Notes under the pieces: generated by a model | The model's database searches: none | What the model saw: only the letters and a program-made list of their open reading frames with translations | Told to the model about the DNA's origin: nothing | In this document: positions 1 to 7,896 of the stretch, one piece after another | Layout: the number at the start of each line of letters is the position of its first letter | Numbering within the stretch: the stretch's first letter is position 1 | Origin: Clostridiaceae bacterium | GTDB lineage: Bacteria > Bacillota > Clostridia > Saccharofermentanales > UBA5734 | Length of the DNA: 11,490 nucleotides | Assembly: GCA_012519875.1 (NCBI GenBank) | Contig: JAAYPL010000068.1 | Span: 1-11,490, forward strand | Direction: 5' to 3' | Made by a program: the position numbers and the translations under genes

Positions 1-1068
1 ATAGGTGTCCATGTTGTTTAAACCGAACCGGAACAATTTATCCAGGACGGCCAGCAGCATGGTCACCCGATTACGGTCCACCCCCTGTGCCATGCGCTGG
101 GGCGAACCATAGGCGGATTCAACCAACAGTGCCTGGATTTCCACCAGCAAGGCGCGGGTACCCTCCATACAGGCGGTGACCACCGAGCCGGGCACTTGGA
201 GAGGCCGACCCTCCAGCAGGGCGGAGGAGGCGTTTTCCACTTCGATCAGGCCGTGCTGGCTCATTTCAAAGATACCCAGTTCATCGGTGGCGCCAAAGCG
301 ATTTTTCACGGCGCGCAGCAAGCGCAGCTGTGAATGTCTCGTGCCTTCGAAATAAAGGACGGTATCAACCATGTGCTCCAGCACTCTGGGGCCGGCAATG
401 GCACCGTCCTTGGTGACATGACCGACCAGAACGATAATGATGTTCTGGTCTTTCGCCAGACGCAAAAGGCCGGCAGTGGCCTCCCGGACCTGACTGACGC
501 TGCCCGGGGCGGCGTTGAGCTCTTCGACAAATAACGTCTGAATGGAATCGATAATGGCCAAGTCGGGTTTGTCGCGCAGTAAAACCTGTTCGATGACCGA
601 GAATCCGGTTGCGGCCAACAGATGTCCTCGGCGGCTGTCGCCAAGACCCAGACGATCGGCTCGGATCTTCACCTGTTGCGGCGATTCCTCGCCTGTAACA
701 TAAAGGATCTTCTTGCTGGTCGACATATGGCCAAACACCTGCAACAACAAGGTTGATTTGCCGATTCCGGGATCCCCCCCGATCAAAACCAAGGAACCGC
801 GGACAAATCCGCCTCCCAAAACCCGGTCAAATTCACCGATGCCGCTGGACAGGCGACCGGCTGTTGTCGCCGTTACATCGGCCAGCCGAACCGGTGCCTG
901 CTCTTTTGCCTGAGCCGAAACCCATGATCCGCCGCCGACAATGCTTTTTGCGGTTTTTTTCTCTTCGACCAGCGTGTTCCAGGCTCCGCAACCGGGGCAG
1001 CGCCCCAGCCAGCCGCTTGCTTCATGCCCGCACTCAGTGCAGAAAAAACCGGTTTTTATTCTGGCCAT
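1..1068 (-). CDS. radA: DNA repair/recombination protein RadA (Sms), 3' end outside window
   Basis: RadA is a RecA-like ATPase that helps process recombination intermediates and extend branch migration. The reading frame is open from the ATG at 1068 to the left edge, giving 356 codons; the family is usually about 450 residues, so roughly the last 100 are missing. Visible in order: an N-terminal four-cysteine zinc finger (C10, C13, C24, C27, in CTEC and CPGC), a Walker A loop GGDPGIGKST at about residues 97-106, a Walker B-like stretch PDLAIIDSIQT, and the RadA-specific KNRFG motif at about 255-259, which separates it from RecA. The beginning of the C-terminal Lon-like domain follows. The start is supported by GGAGG (complement of 1073-1077) five bases upstream and by the zinc finger beginning at residue 10. 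It is divergent from araD. The family call is secure. Confidence 0.97.
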   Translation of the reverse strand, partial: MARIKTGFFCTECGHEASGWLGRCPGCGAWNTLVEEKKTAKSIVGGGSWVSAQAKEQAPVRLADVTATTAGRLSSGIGEFDRVLGGGFVRGSLVLIGGDPGIGKSTLLLQVFGHMSTSKKILYVTGEESPQQVKIRADRLGLGDSRRGHLLAATGFSVIEQVLLRDKPDLAIIDSIQTLFVEELNAAPGSVSQVREATAGLLRLAKDQNIIIVLVGHVTKDGAIAGPRVLEHMVDTVLYFEGTRHSQLRLLRAVKNRFGATDELGIFEMSQHGLIEVENASSALLEGRPLQVPGSVVTACMEGTRALLVEIQALLVESAYGSPQRMAQGVDRNRVTMLLAVLDKLFRFGLNNMDTY

Positions 1069-1072
1069 AAGA

Positions 1073-1077
1073 CCTCC
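1073..1077 (-). promoter_or_regulatory. Ribosome binding site of radA
   Basis: The minus strand reads GGAGG here, five bases before the ATG at 1068. It fixes the radA start. Confidence 0.8.
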
Positions 1078-1096
1078 GGAGAGCGTCGATGCCATC

Positions 1097-1105
1097 AGTA
1101 TAGCA
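1097..1105 (-). promoter_or_regulatory. Putative extended -10 promoter of radA
   Basis: The minus strand reads TGCTATACT: a near-consensus -10 (TATACT) with the TGn extension. No good -35 is seen at 16-18 bases; the nearest is TTGCTG at 20. An extended -10 can compensate for a weak -35. The predicted transcript would start near 1090 and leave a leader of about 20 bases before the ATG at 1068. Confidence 0.55.
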
Positions 1106-1146
1106 TAATCAATAAGGTCGGACAGCAATCAATCAGATGAGATTTC

Positions 1147-1176
1147 TTGCCGAACGATACAGATCTGGTGTATGCT
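1147..1176 (+). promoter_or_regulatory. Putative sigma-70-type promoter of the araD/acyl-CoA synthetase operon
   Basis: TTGCCG at 1147-1152 and TATGCT at 1171-1176 are separated by 18 bases. Transcription would begin near 1183, giving a leader of about 34 bases before the ATG at 1217. The rest of the 1069-1216 gap shows the divergent radA promoter and nothing else recognisable. No hairpin typical of a riboswitch was noticed in such a short leader. Confidence 0.5.
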
Positions 1177-1216
1177 ATCCAAGAGATAAAGATTGAACAA
1201 GAAAGGGGCGGATGAC

Positions 1217-1909
1217 ATGGAAAATCTGACAGTCAGAACCCTGCGTGCCAACCTGGATCTTCCTGCGCACCGGCTGGTGGTTTTCACTTGGGGGAATGTC
1301 AGCGCCGTTGATCGTGAGAAAGGCCTGATTTATATCAAACCGAGCGGTGTCCCTTACGATCATCTTGAACCCCGGCATATTGTAACCTGCGACCTCGACG
1401 GCAAAGTTGTCGGCGGCACATACAGACCCAGCAGCGACACCTTGACCCACCTCGAACTTTATCATCATTTCCCCAACATCGGCGGCATTGTGCACACGCA
1501 CTCGCGCTGGGCGACCATCTGGGCTCAAGCCTGCCTGGACTTACCGGCTCTGGGCACGACACATGCGGATTATTTTTATGGCGATATCCCCTGCACGCGT
1601 CATTTGACCGATGAAGAGATCAACGGGAACTATGAAAAGGAAACCGGTCGGGTGATTGTGGAAACCTTCCGAAATCGCAACCTTGATCCCGATGCTGTAT
1701 CCGGGGTTTTGGTCGCCGGGCACGGTCCTTTTGTTTGGGGAGCCGGCCCCGAAGATGCAGTCCAAAATGCAGTTGTCTTGGAAGAGTGCGCCATGATGGC
1801 GTATCACACCCGCCTGCTGAGCCCCGGCCGCATGTCGTTGGATCAAGACCTGCTGGACCGCCATTATCAACGTAAACACGGAAAGAATGCCTATTACGGC
1901 CAATCATAA
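1217..1909 (+). CDS. araD: L-ribulose-5-phosphate 4-epimerase (AraD/SgbE/UlaF family)
   Basis: This is a class II aldolase-fold, zinc-dependent enzyme of about 230 residues, almost the same length as E. coli AraD (231). It aligns throughout: TWGNVSAVDRE near residues 24-34, IKPSGV at 40-45, PSSDT with D74, the metal-binding pair in HTHSR (H93, H95), the third metal histidine H169 in GHGPF, THADYFYG with the catalytic-type D118, and a C-terminal HGKNAYYGQ ending with Y227, the counterpart of E. coli Y229. All expected catalytic and metal residues are present, so the enzyme should be active, interconverting L-ribulose 5-phosphate and D-xylulose 5-phosphate in the cytoplasm. Paralogues SgbE and UlaF do the same reaction in other pathways. 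The ATG at 1217 is preferred over an upstream TTG at 1193 because AAGGGG lies six or so bases before it and it matches family length. No araA or araB is adjacent. Confidence 0.93.
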   Translation: MENLTVRTLRANLDLPAHRLVVFTWGNVSAVDREKGLIYIKPSGVPYDHLEPRHIVTCDLDGKVVGGTYRPSSDTLTHLELYHHFPNIGGIVHTHSRWATIWAQACLDLPALGTTHADYFYGDIPCTRHLTDEEINGNYEKETGRVIVETFRNRNLDPDAVSGVLVAGHGPFVWGAGPEDAVQNAVVLEECAMMAYHTRLLSPGRMSLDQDLLDRHYQRKHGKNAYYGQS

Positions 1910-1912
1910 AAC

Positions 1913-1920
1913 AGGAAGGA
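1913..1920 (+). promoter_or_regulatory. Ribosome binding site of the acyl-CoA synthetase gene
   Basis: AGGAAGGA lies five bases before the ATG at 1926, inside the 16-base gap after the araD stop. It decides the start over the in-frame ATG at 1887, which lies inside araD and has no such site. Confidence 0.8.
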
Positions 1921-1925
1921 CACGC

Positions 1926-3674
1926 ATGATGAATAAGCCTTGGGAAGCCCACTACGATCCGTGGTTCCGGTCTACCATGGATTATCCTGATCTGACAATG
2001 TATGAGCTGGTGGCGCGGGCAGCAAGACGTTTCCCCACCTATCCGGCCCTGACCTTTATGGGTAAACATATCAGTTACGAACAGCTGCTTGCCCAGATCG
2101 ACCGGGCAGCGGCCTGCCTGACTCAAATCGGCTTTAAGGCGGGGGATGTCATTACGATTTGTCTGCCTAATGTGCCGCATGCCGTCGTGATCTTCTATGC
2201 GGTCAATCGCCTGGGCGGGATCTGCAATATGGTTCATCCTCTGACCACGGCCGAGGAAATGTCCCATTACATCCGGACGACACGCAGCGATTATTTGCTT
2301 GTTTTGGACGCCATGCTGAAAAAACACCTTGAAATACTTCCCGGTTCACGAATCCGGCGCACGATTGTTTGTTCATTGATGGACTATCTGAGCTTGGGAT
2401 TGAAAATCGGATTTTTTGTGACCAAGGGCCGTAAAATCGCCGCGACGCCCAAACATTCGCGCTATCTGAACTGGCAGGATTTTATGGGCCTTGCTCCGGC
2501 AGATCCCGGTTACCGGCGAGCGGTGGACGCCCATGGTTGCGCTGTCTATCTGCATAGCGGCGGCACAACCGGAACCCCCAAGACCATTAAGTTGTCTTCT
2601 TACAATTTTAATGTGCTGGCCATACAAGGTCCGCAGCTCGTGGGTATTACCAATGCCGCCGAACCGGATTATGATCCCGCCGGAATGTCCATGGTCACGA
2701 TTTTGCCGCTCTTTCACGGCTTTGGTCTTTGCATGGGTCTGCACACCATGCTGGTTAACGGCCTGCGTGCCATCCTGATCCCTCAGTTTTCCCCCAAGGT
2801 TTTAGCCGAAGCAATCATCAAGGAGAGACCATCTTTCATCGCAGCCGTTCCCACCCTTTATGAAGGGCTTCTTCAGAGCACCGAGCTGCGCAAGGCCGAC
2901 CTGTCCTGTCTGAAGGCGGTTTTCTGCGGCGGCGATTCACTGCCGAAGGATTTGAAAGCCAGAGTGGATGCTTTTATCAAACAGCAAAACGGTTCCTGTA
3001 CCCTGCGGGAAGGGTACGGACTGACCGAAACGGTTACGGTCTGTACGGTCAATCCCATGCTGGATGCGCGGGGTGATTCCATCGGCTTGCCGTTGGCGGA
3101 TGTCCTGATGAAGGTTGTGGTTCCCGGAACTTTTGAGGAAGTTGAACCCGGTCAGGATGGCGAATTCTGCGTCCATGCTCCAACCGTCATGCTGGGCTAC
3201 CTTGATGATCCTGAGGCCACCGCTGAAACGGTTCGCCGACATCCTGACGGCTTGTGCTGGGTTCACACCGGTGATTACGGCTATATGGATCAGGAGGGAT
3301 TTTTCTATTTCAAACAAAGGATGAAACGTATCCTTAAGGTGTCGGGAGTTTCGGTATTTCCTTCACAGATCGAAGATGCCGCCACGGCATTGCCCGGCGT
3401 TCGTATGGCCTGTGCAATCGGCATCCCCCATCCGTACAAAATGAAAGTTGTCAAGCTTTTTGTTGTGCCGGAGTCCGGTGTGAACGACCTGGAAAAACTT
3501 GCCCAACAGATCACGCAGTATTTCGAAGAAACCATGATTACCTATGCTGTCCCCCGGGAGATTGAATTCTGTGCCGACTTGCCTCGAACAAAAGTCGGCA
3601 AAATCGATTTTGTCGCCTTGGAACGCATTGAAATGGAAAAACAAGCCGAACTGAAAGATCAGACAACGGCCTGA
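1926..3674 (+). CDS. AMP-forming acyl-CoA synthetase (long-chain fatty-acid-CoA ligase type)
   Basis: This is a 582-residue adenylate-forming enzyme (ANL superfamily) that would activate a carboxylic acid with ATP to an acyl-AMP and then to an acyl-CoA thioester. The core motifs are intact: the phosphate-binding loop YLHSGGTTGTPK at about 208-219, YGLTE at 364-368, the ribose-binding aspartate in HTGDYG (D450), the hinge region KRILKVSG at roughly 467-475, and the adenylation lysine K559 in TKVGKI near the C-terminus. There is no signal peptide, carrier domain or condensation domain, so it is a free-standing ligase and not a peptide synthetase module. Length and the N-terminal wording resemble long-chain acyl-CoA synthetases of clostridia. 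The substrate cannot be read from sequence; a medium/long fatty acid or an aromatic acid are both possible. It follows araD by 16 bases, so the two are very likely co-transcribed. Confidence 0.88.
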   Translation: MMNKPWEAHYDPWFRSTMDYPDLTMYELVARAARRFPTYPALTFMGKHISYEQLLAQIDRAAACLTQIGFKAGDVITICLPNVPHAVVIFYAVNRLGGICNMVHPLTTAEEMSHYIRTTRSDYLLVLDAMLKKHLEILPGSRIRRTIVCSLMDYLSLGLKIGFFVTKGRKIAATPKHSRYLNWQDFMGLAPADPGYRRAVDAHGCAVYLHSGGTTGTPKTIKLSSYNFNVLAIQGPQLVGITNAAEPDYDPAGMSMVTILPLFHGFGLCMGLHTMLVNGLRAILIPQFSPKVLAEAIIKERPSFIAAVPTLYEGLLQSTELRKADLSCLKAVFCGGDSLPKDLKARVDAFIKQQNGSCTLREGYGLTETVTVCTVNPMLDARGDSIGLPLADVLMKVVVPGTFEEVEPGQDGEFCVHAPTVMLGYLDDPEATAETVRRHPDGLCWVHTGDYGYMDQEGFFYFKQRMKRILKVSGVSVFPSQIEDAATALPGVRMACAIGIPHPYKMKVVKLFVVPESGVNDLEKLAQQITQYFEETMITYAVPREIEFCADLPRTKVGKIDFVALERIEMEKQAELKDQTTA

Positions 3675-3681
3675 TCAAGTC

Positions 3682-6051
3682 TCAGTCGACAGGCAGATTT
3701 TGGATCAGACGATCCGACAGTTTGTTGCTGATTTTCCGAAAGAGCGTAAGAAGCGGCCAGGCCAGTCCGACCAATATGGCAGTGATGAGCCAGGTTCGGG
3801 TTTCCGGAACGGGGAAACGAAGAATCTCGGCAAATACGATCGCCCCGGTCACAAAGCAAGCGGCCATGGTGACAATGAGCAGGATTCGTTTAAAATTCAA
3901 GGGCAGGCAAATGCGAATCAAGATCAAAAGACTTGCAAAGGCGGTTGTTACCACAGTGATCAGCCGTATCTGCCCCTCCTCGATCTGGAAAGCAATTTGC
4001 AACAGTTCCGGAATCAATGCCAAAAGGGAAATGGTCAAACCGCCTGGAACGGCAATTGAGATCACGCGCCTGAGAAAACCCGGTTGAATACGTTTGTGGT
4101 TCTTTTCCAGAGCCAGAAAAAAACTTGGAATACCGATGGTAAAGCTGCTGATCAATGTCTGATGAACAGGGTCGAAGGGATAGGATCGGCCGATTACGAT
4201 GAAAATGAAAGCCAGAATACTGGCATAGGTGGTTTTGACCAAAAAAAGACTGGCCACCCGTTCAATGTTGGCGATGACCTGGCGCCCCTCTTTTACCACT
4301 TCCGGCAAAACGGTAAAGTCAGAATCTAAAAGCAGAATATGCGACATGCCCTTCGCCGCATCGCTGCCGGAGGCCATGACAATGCTGCAATCGGCTTCGC
4401 GCAAGGCCGGAACATCGTTGATACCATCTCCGGTCATCGCTACGATGTCTCCATCGGCTTTCAGGGCGTGAACCAGTGCCTTTTTCATTTCCGGAGTGAC
4501 ATGGCCGAAAACAGTGTATTTTTTGGCGGCCGCCATAACAGCTTCCGGATCATCGGGGATGGTGGCGGCATCAATCACCTGATCGGCATGTTCAAGTTCA
4601 AGCTCGGTGGCGACGGCGGCTACTGTTGCCGGATGATCCCCCGAGATAATCTTTATTTTGACATCATTGTTGGAAAAATAAGCCAACGATGCTTTGGCTT
4701 CCGGACGGATGGTATCGGCCATCAAAACCAATGCGATCGGTTCGGCACAATCAACCGGATCCTGCCGGCCGGAAAGATCCGGTGACCAAGCAAGAAGAAC
4801 GATACGGAAGCCTTGTGCGGCATAGGTCCGGACTCGGTCCATGACATCCGGGTACCTGTCGGCCAGTATGTAGGCGGCGGACCCCAGATACCAGGTTCCC
4901 TTTTCCGCGAAAGTAACGCTGGACCACTTACGTGCCGAGGCGAAAGGTTTTCTGGCCAATATCGGCCAATCAGGCCCGGGGCCAAAATGATCTTCCAGAA
5001 CGCTGGCGGTGGCATTGCGATCGTCGAAGGCACCAACCACCGCAGCCAAAGCCGTTCCTGCGGCAACCGGCGGCGCAGAACTGCCTTCCGGGGCGAGCCG
5101 GATTACATCGGCCACCCGCAATGTTCCCAGTGTAAGCGTGCCGGTTTTGTCCAGACAAAGGGTATTGACTCTGGCCAGAACTTCAATGCCGGCCAGCTCC
5201 TGAACCAGGGTACGTTGCCTGGCCAACCGTGTAACGCTGACAGCCAATGTGATGCTGGTCAGCAAAACCAGTCCCTCAGGAATCATCCCGATCATGGCGG
5301 CGGCGGAACTGACCACCGCATCCTCCCAGGTAACCTGATCGCGCAGATACTGGTTGAAAAACAGCAATGCTCCTATAGGAATGATAATAGGAGAAATAAA
5401 ACGGATGATGCGAGCCAGCGTATCCTGTATTTCAGAACGGGCGCGTTTGTATTTGCGAACCTCGGCTGTGATCGATTGAGCAAAGCTTTTGTCTCCGATC
5501 CGGGTCACCGTCGCCGTCGCGCTGCCTGAAACAACAAAACTGCCCGAATAGACTTTGTCGCCGGCTTTCTTGATGACCGGCACCGATTCGCCGGTCAGCA
5601 TGGCTTCATCGACCTCCAGTTCCTGTGAGGTCAGAACAACCGCGTCGGCGCCGATCTGGCCGCCGGGCATCAGCACGAGCACGTCGTCAAGTACAATTTC
5701 TTCGATGGAAACCTGTTGCGGCCGGCCGTTGCGAATAACCGAGGCATGTACCTGAGTCAATACCTTTAATTTATCCGTGACAACCTTGGCTCGTATTTCC
5801 TGGATAATGCCGATGAGGACATTGCTGATGATCACACCCATGAAGAGCGTGTTGGCATACTGGCCGGTCAGCAGAATCAGGAAAAAAATCAGAACGTTGA
5901 TCAGATTGAAAAAAGTAAACAAATTACCGGCGATAATCTGACCGATCGTTTTGCCTCCCGTTGACGACAACCGGTTTGTCTGACCGGCGTCTCTTCGTGC
6001 GGCAACTTGCTCATCTGTCAGGCCTTGATCACGATCCGGACTGTTTTCCAT
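3682..6051 (-). CDS. Cation-translocating P-type ATPase, CtpE-like
   Basis: This is a 789-residue membrane ATPase. The actuator loop TGES is at 153-156, the M4 motif MIPEGL at 256-261, the phosphorylation site DKTGTLT with D301, and the hinge motif TGDGIND at 540-546. About ten hydrophobic segments can be placed: near 44-63, 68-88, 218-236, 246-271, 599-621, 633-651, 663-688, 697-720, 723-744 and 753-774. There is no N-terminal heavy-metal-binding domain and no CPC motif, so it is not a copper/zinc pump. M6 reads FTIGIPSF, without the aspartate that SERCA-type calcium pumps carry there; this wording matches the CtpE branch, in which the mycobacterial member has been linked to calcium uptake. 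Calcium is therefore the best guess, not a firm call. The ATG at 6051 has GTAGG seven bases upstream. It converges on the acyl-CoA synthetase gene. Confidence 0.92.
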   Translation of the reverse strand: MENSPDRDQGLTDEQVAARRDAGQTNRLSSTGGKTIGQIIAGNLFTFFNLINVLIFFLILLTGQYANTLFMGVIISNVLIGIIQEIRAKVVTDKLKVLTQVHASVIRNGRPQQVSIEEIVLDDVLVLMPGGQIGADAVVLTSQELEVDEAMLTGESVPVIKKAGDKVYSGSFVVSGSATATVTRIGDKSFAQSITAEVRKYKRARSEIQDTLARIIRFISPIIIPIGALLFFNQYLRDQVTWEDAVVSSAAAMIGMIPEGLVLLTSITLAVSVTRLARQRTLVQELAGIEVLARVNTLCLDKTGTLTLGTLRVADVIRLAPEGSSAPPVAAGTALAAVVGAFDDRNATASVLEDHFGPGPDWPILARKPFASARKWSSVTFAEKGTWYLGSAAYILADRYPDVMDRVRTYAAQGFRIVLLAWSPDLSGRQDPVDCAEPIALVLMADTIRPEAKASLAYFSNNDVKIKIISGDHPATVAAVATELELEHADQVIDAATIPDDPEAVMAAAKKYTVFGHVTPEMKKALVHALKADGDIVAMTGDGINDVPALREADCSIVMASGSDAAKGMSHILLLDSDFTVLPEVVKEGRQVIANIERVASLFLVKTTYASILAFIFIVIGRSYPFDPVHQTLISSFTIGIPSFFLALEKNHKRIQPGFLRRVISIAVPGGLTISLLALIPELLQIAFQIEEGQIRLITVVTTAFASLLILIRICLPLNFKRILLIVTMAACFVTGAIVFAEILRFPVPETRTWLITAILVGLAWPLLTLFRKISNKLSDRLIQNLPVD

Positions 6052-6102
6052 GCATCAGCCTACCTTTACACGAAATGAAGATGTTGAAAAATCAATATTT
6101 TT

Positions 6103-6132
6103 ATCATAGCATGGAGCCGGCGAAGGCGCCAA
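6103..6132 (-). promoter_or_regulatory. Putative promoter of the P-type ATPase gene
   Basis: On the minus strand TTGGCG (complement of 6127-6132) and TATGAT (complement of 6103-6108) are 18 bases apart, and TGC directly precedes the -10, making an extended -10. Transcription would start near 6096 with a leader of about 45 bases. It lies just behind the kinase stop, so the ATPase can be expressed apart from the two-component genes. No convincing terminator with a T-run was found in 6052-6150; the only hairpin is GGCG/CGCC around 6121-6130. Confidence 0.6.
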
Positions 6133-6150
6133 CACTTTTTGCCTCGGCGG

Positions 6151-7896
6151 TCATCCCTGTTTATCTTCTCGGTATTGGACACGAACGGTCGTTCCCTCGT
6201 CAGGGGCCGAGGCAATCACCATGCTGTAATCTTGTTTATAAAGATATTGCATGCGCTCACGAATGTTTTTAAGACCGATGTGCTCGCCGCGTAATTGGCC
6301 AAATGCATCCTCCCCTCGATTAAAGGCCTCGGCTTTCCATTCTTCCATGCCTTTGCCGTTATCACTGACGCAAATTTCGATGAAAGGACCCGTGCGTTGG
6401 ACCGAAACCGTGATCAGCCCCCCGATCAGAGCCCCGTCTTCGTCTTTGTTGACCAAAAGGCCATGATAAAGGGCGTTTTCCATAATGGGCTGGATAATAT
6501 TTTTGGGAACTTGGATCTGGAGAAGCTCGTCGGGAATTTCCCATTTGACTTCGAAATAATCACCATAGCGATACCGCTGAATAAGCATATAGCTTTTGAG
6601 AATTTCAATCTCCCGTTCCAGCGTGTCGCAAAATTCATCGGCGGACACCCGCAGGCGGTCCTTGAGCATGTCCATCAGGTTGCGATTGACCTTGATCACA
6701 TCTTCATTACGACCGTGCCGTGCCAGATAGGTGATGGTATTCATGGTGTTGTAAATAAAATGAGGGTCGATCTGAGAAATGAGAAGAGAATATTTCATTT
6801 GCTGGTTTAGTTTCTCATTTTCAACCAGTTGCTGCATGTTGGCGCTGAGTTTTTCCGCCATCAGGTTAAAGCTTTTGCCGAGCATTTCGATTTCATCGCC
6901 GGTCTTAATATCCACACGAACCGACAGGTCGCCTTCGGCGATCTGCTGTAATGAATTGGACAGATGGTGGATCGGGCGGAGTATGTTGGGCAGTATGATC
7001 ACGATGGCCAGTTGCAAAATAATAAAAAACAAAACAATGGCCAGCATGACCTTCTTGATAGCATTGAGGTAAGGAGCCAACAGTTCCTGGCGCGTCACTT
7101 CCAGAACAACACGCCAGTTGCTGTGTCTTAGGTGGTGGATGAGGGTAATGCCGTCGGTAGTTTCGTTGTCAATGCTTTGCCCCGGGGATTGATCGGCAAG
7201 CACCGGCCTTAATGCCGTCAGCCAGGCCGGTTCCGATGAGTCCGGATAGATCGGCGTCAGATCTCTGTCAAGAAGTGTCAGGCGGCTGATATGGTCGAAC
7301 AAGGGATCGAAAGCCTTGGCAAAAAGCTTGATGTCGCAGCGAAAAATGATGCCGGCCGTGCCGTTTTCGCAATTGGTATACCGGCGGACATAGTATAATA
7401 TCGGTTCAGCTTCGCCCTCTCTTGTCAGAAGATGGCAGGCTTCCAAATGTTGGCCGGCCCGGAAATCCCGGACCCAATCCGACCGGGACTGAGCCAGATC
7501 CTGTTCCGTTATGCTGTCGTCGGCCAATACACTTCCATCCTGAAAGACGATCATCCCGGCCTCGATTGCTTCAGCGCTTTCCTCATACATTTCACTGAGT
7601 TTCCGGCGCAATCCGGCAATCCGTTCGGGCCGGTCCCGATCAGCCAGGCCATTGCAAAAATCTTCGTCGATGTCGATGGCATGGCCACATTGACTCATAG
7701 CATCGAAATAACGGTTAACGGTGTCTATTGGCAGAGCGCTTGCCGTGCGAATATTCTCGCTGGATTGTGAGGCGGCGGTCGAATAGAAAATGGATGGTAA
7801 CAAAGCCAGCAGAATGGTGATGAGTATGGCGCTAATCGTCAGTTCCAGAAGCAAAATTTTCAGTACGATGGTTGGTTTCCAAGCAAACCGACTCAT
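6151..7896 (-). CDS. YesM-type sensor histidine kinase
   Basis: This is a 581-residue membrane kinase of the YesM/LytS-like His_kinase family. In order: a first membrane segment near residues 10-38, an extracytoplasmic sensor region of about 240 residues, a second membrane segment near 283-306, a HAMP linker at about 306-352 (LRPIHHL to NLMAEKL), the phospho-acceptor box QIDPHFIYNTM with H379, the N box IIQPIMENALYHG near 468-479, then DNGKGM (512-517) and HIGLKNIRERM (539-549) of the ATP-binding domain. The sensor part has five cysteines (C70, C81, C154, C176, C187) and no recognised ligand motif. The ATG at 7896 is preferred because GGAAGGGG sits six bases upstream; an in-frame GTG at 7926 lacks one. 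The gene starts inside the 3' end of the response regulator gene, its obvious partner. Confidence 0.93.
   Translation of the reverse strand: MSRFAWKPTIVLKILLLELTISAILITILLALLPSIFYSTAASQSSENIRTASALPIDTVNRYFDAMSQCGHAIDIDEDFCNGLADRDRPERIAGLRRKLSEMYEESAEAIEAGMIVFQDGSVLADDSITEQDLAQSRSDWVRDFRAGQHLEACHLLTREGEAEPILYYVRRYTNCENGTAGIIFRCDIKLFAKAFDPLFDHISRLTLLDRDLTPIYPDSSEPAWLTALRPVLADQSPGQSIDNETTDGITLIHHLRHSNWRVVLEVTRQELLAPYLNAIKKVMLAIVLFFIILQLAIVIILPNILRPIHHLSNSLQQIAEGDLSVRVDIKTGDEIEMLGKSFNLMAEKLSANMQQLVENEKLNQQMKYSLLISQIDPHFIYNTMNTITYLARHGRNEDVIKVNRNLMDMLKDRLRVSADEFCDTLEREIEILKSYMLIQRYRYGDYFEVKWEIPDELLQIQVPKNIIQPIMENALYHGLLVNKDEDGALIGGLITVSVQRTGPFIEICVSDNGKGMEEWKAEAFNRGEDAFGQLRGEHIGLKNIRERMQYLYKQDYSMVIASAPDEGTTVRVQYREDKQG

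Noticed and set aside
1620..2327. A 235-codon minus-strand open frame across the araD/acyl-CoA synthetase junction
   Set aside because: It is antisense to two well-supported genes, and the product is rich in Arg, His and Pro without a recognisable domain.
3657..3676. GATCAG/CTGATC hairpin as a transcription terminator
   Set aside because: The six-pair stem has a modest AT-rich composition and no T-run follows on the plus strand; only TTTC follows on the minus strand. It is too weak to annotate as a terminator.
4813..5529. A 238-codon plus-strand open frame opposite the P-type ATPase
   Set aside because: It is fully antisense to a gene whose motifs are all intact, its protein resembles no family, and it has no ribosome site. 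It is a shadow frame.
6115..6132. Hairpin GGCG/CGCC behind the kinase stop as a terminator
   Set aside because: The stem has four strong pairs plus two wobble pairs and no adjacent T-run; the same bases fit the ATPase -35 better.
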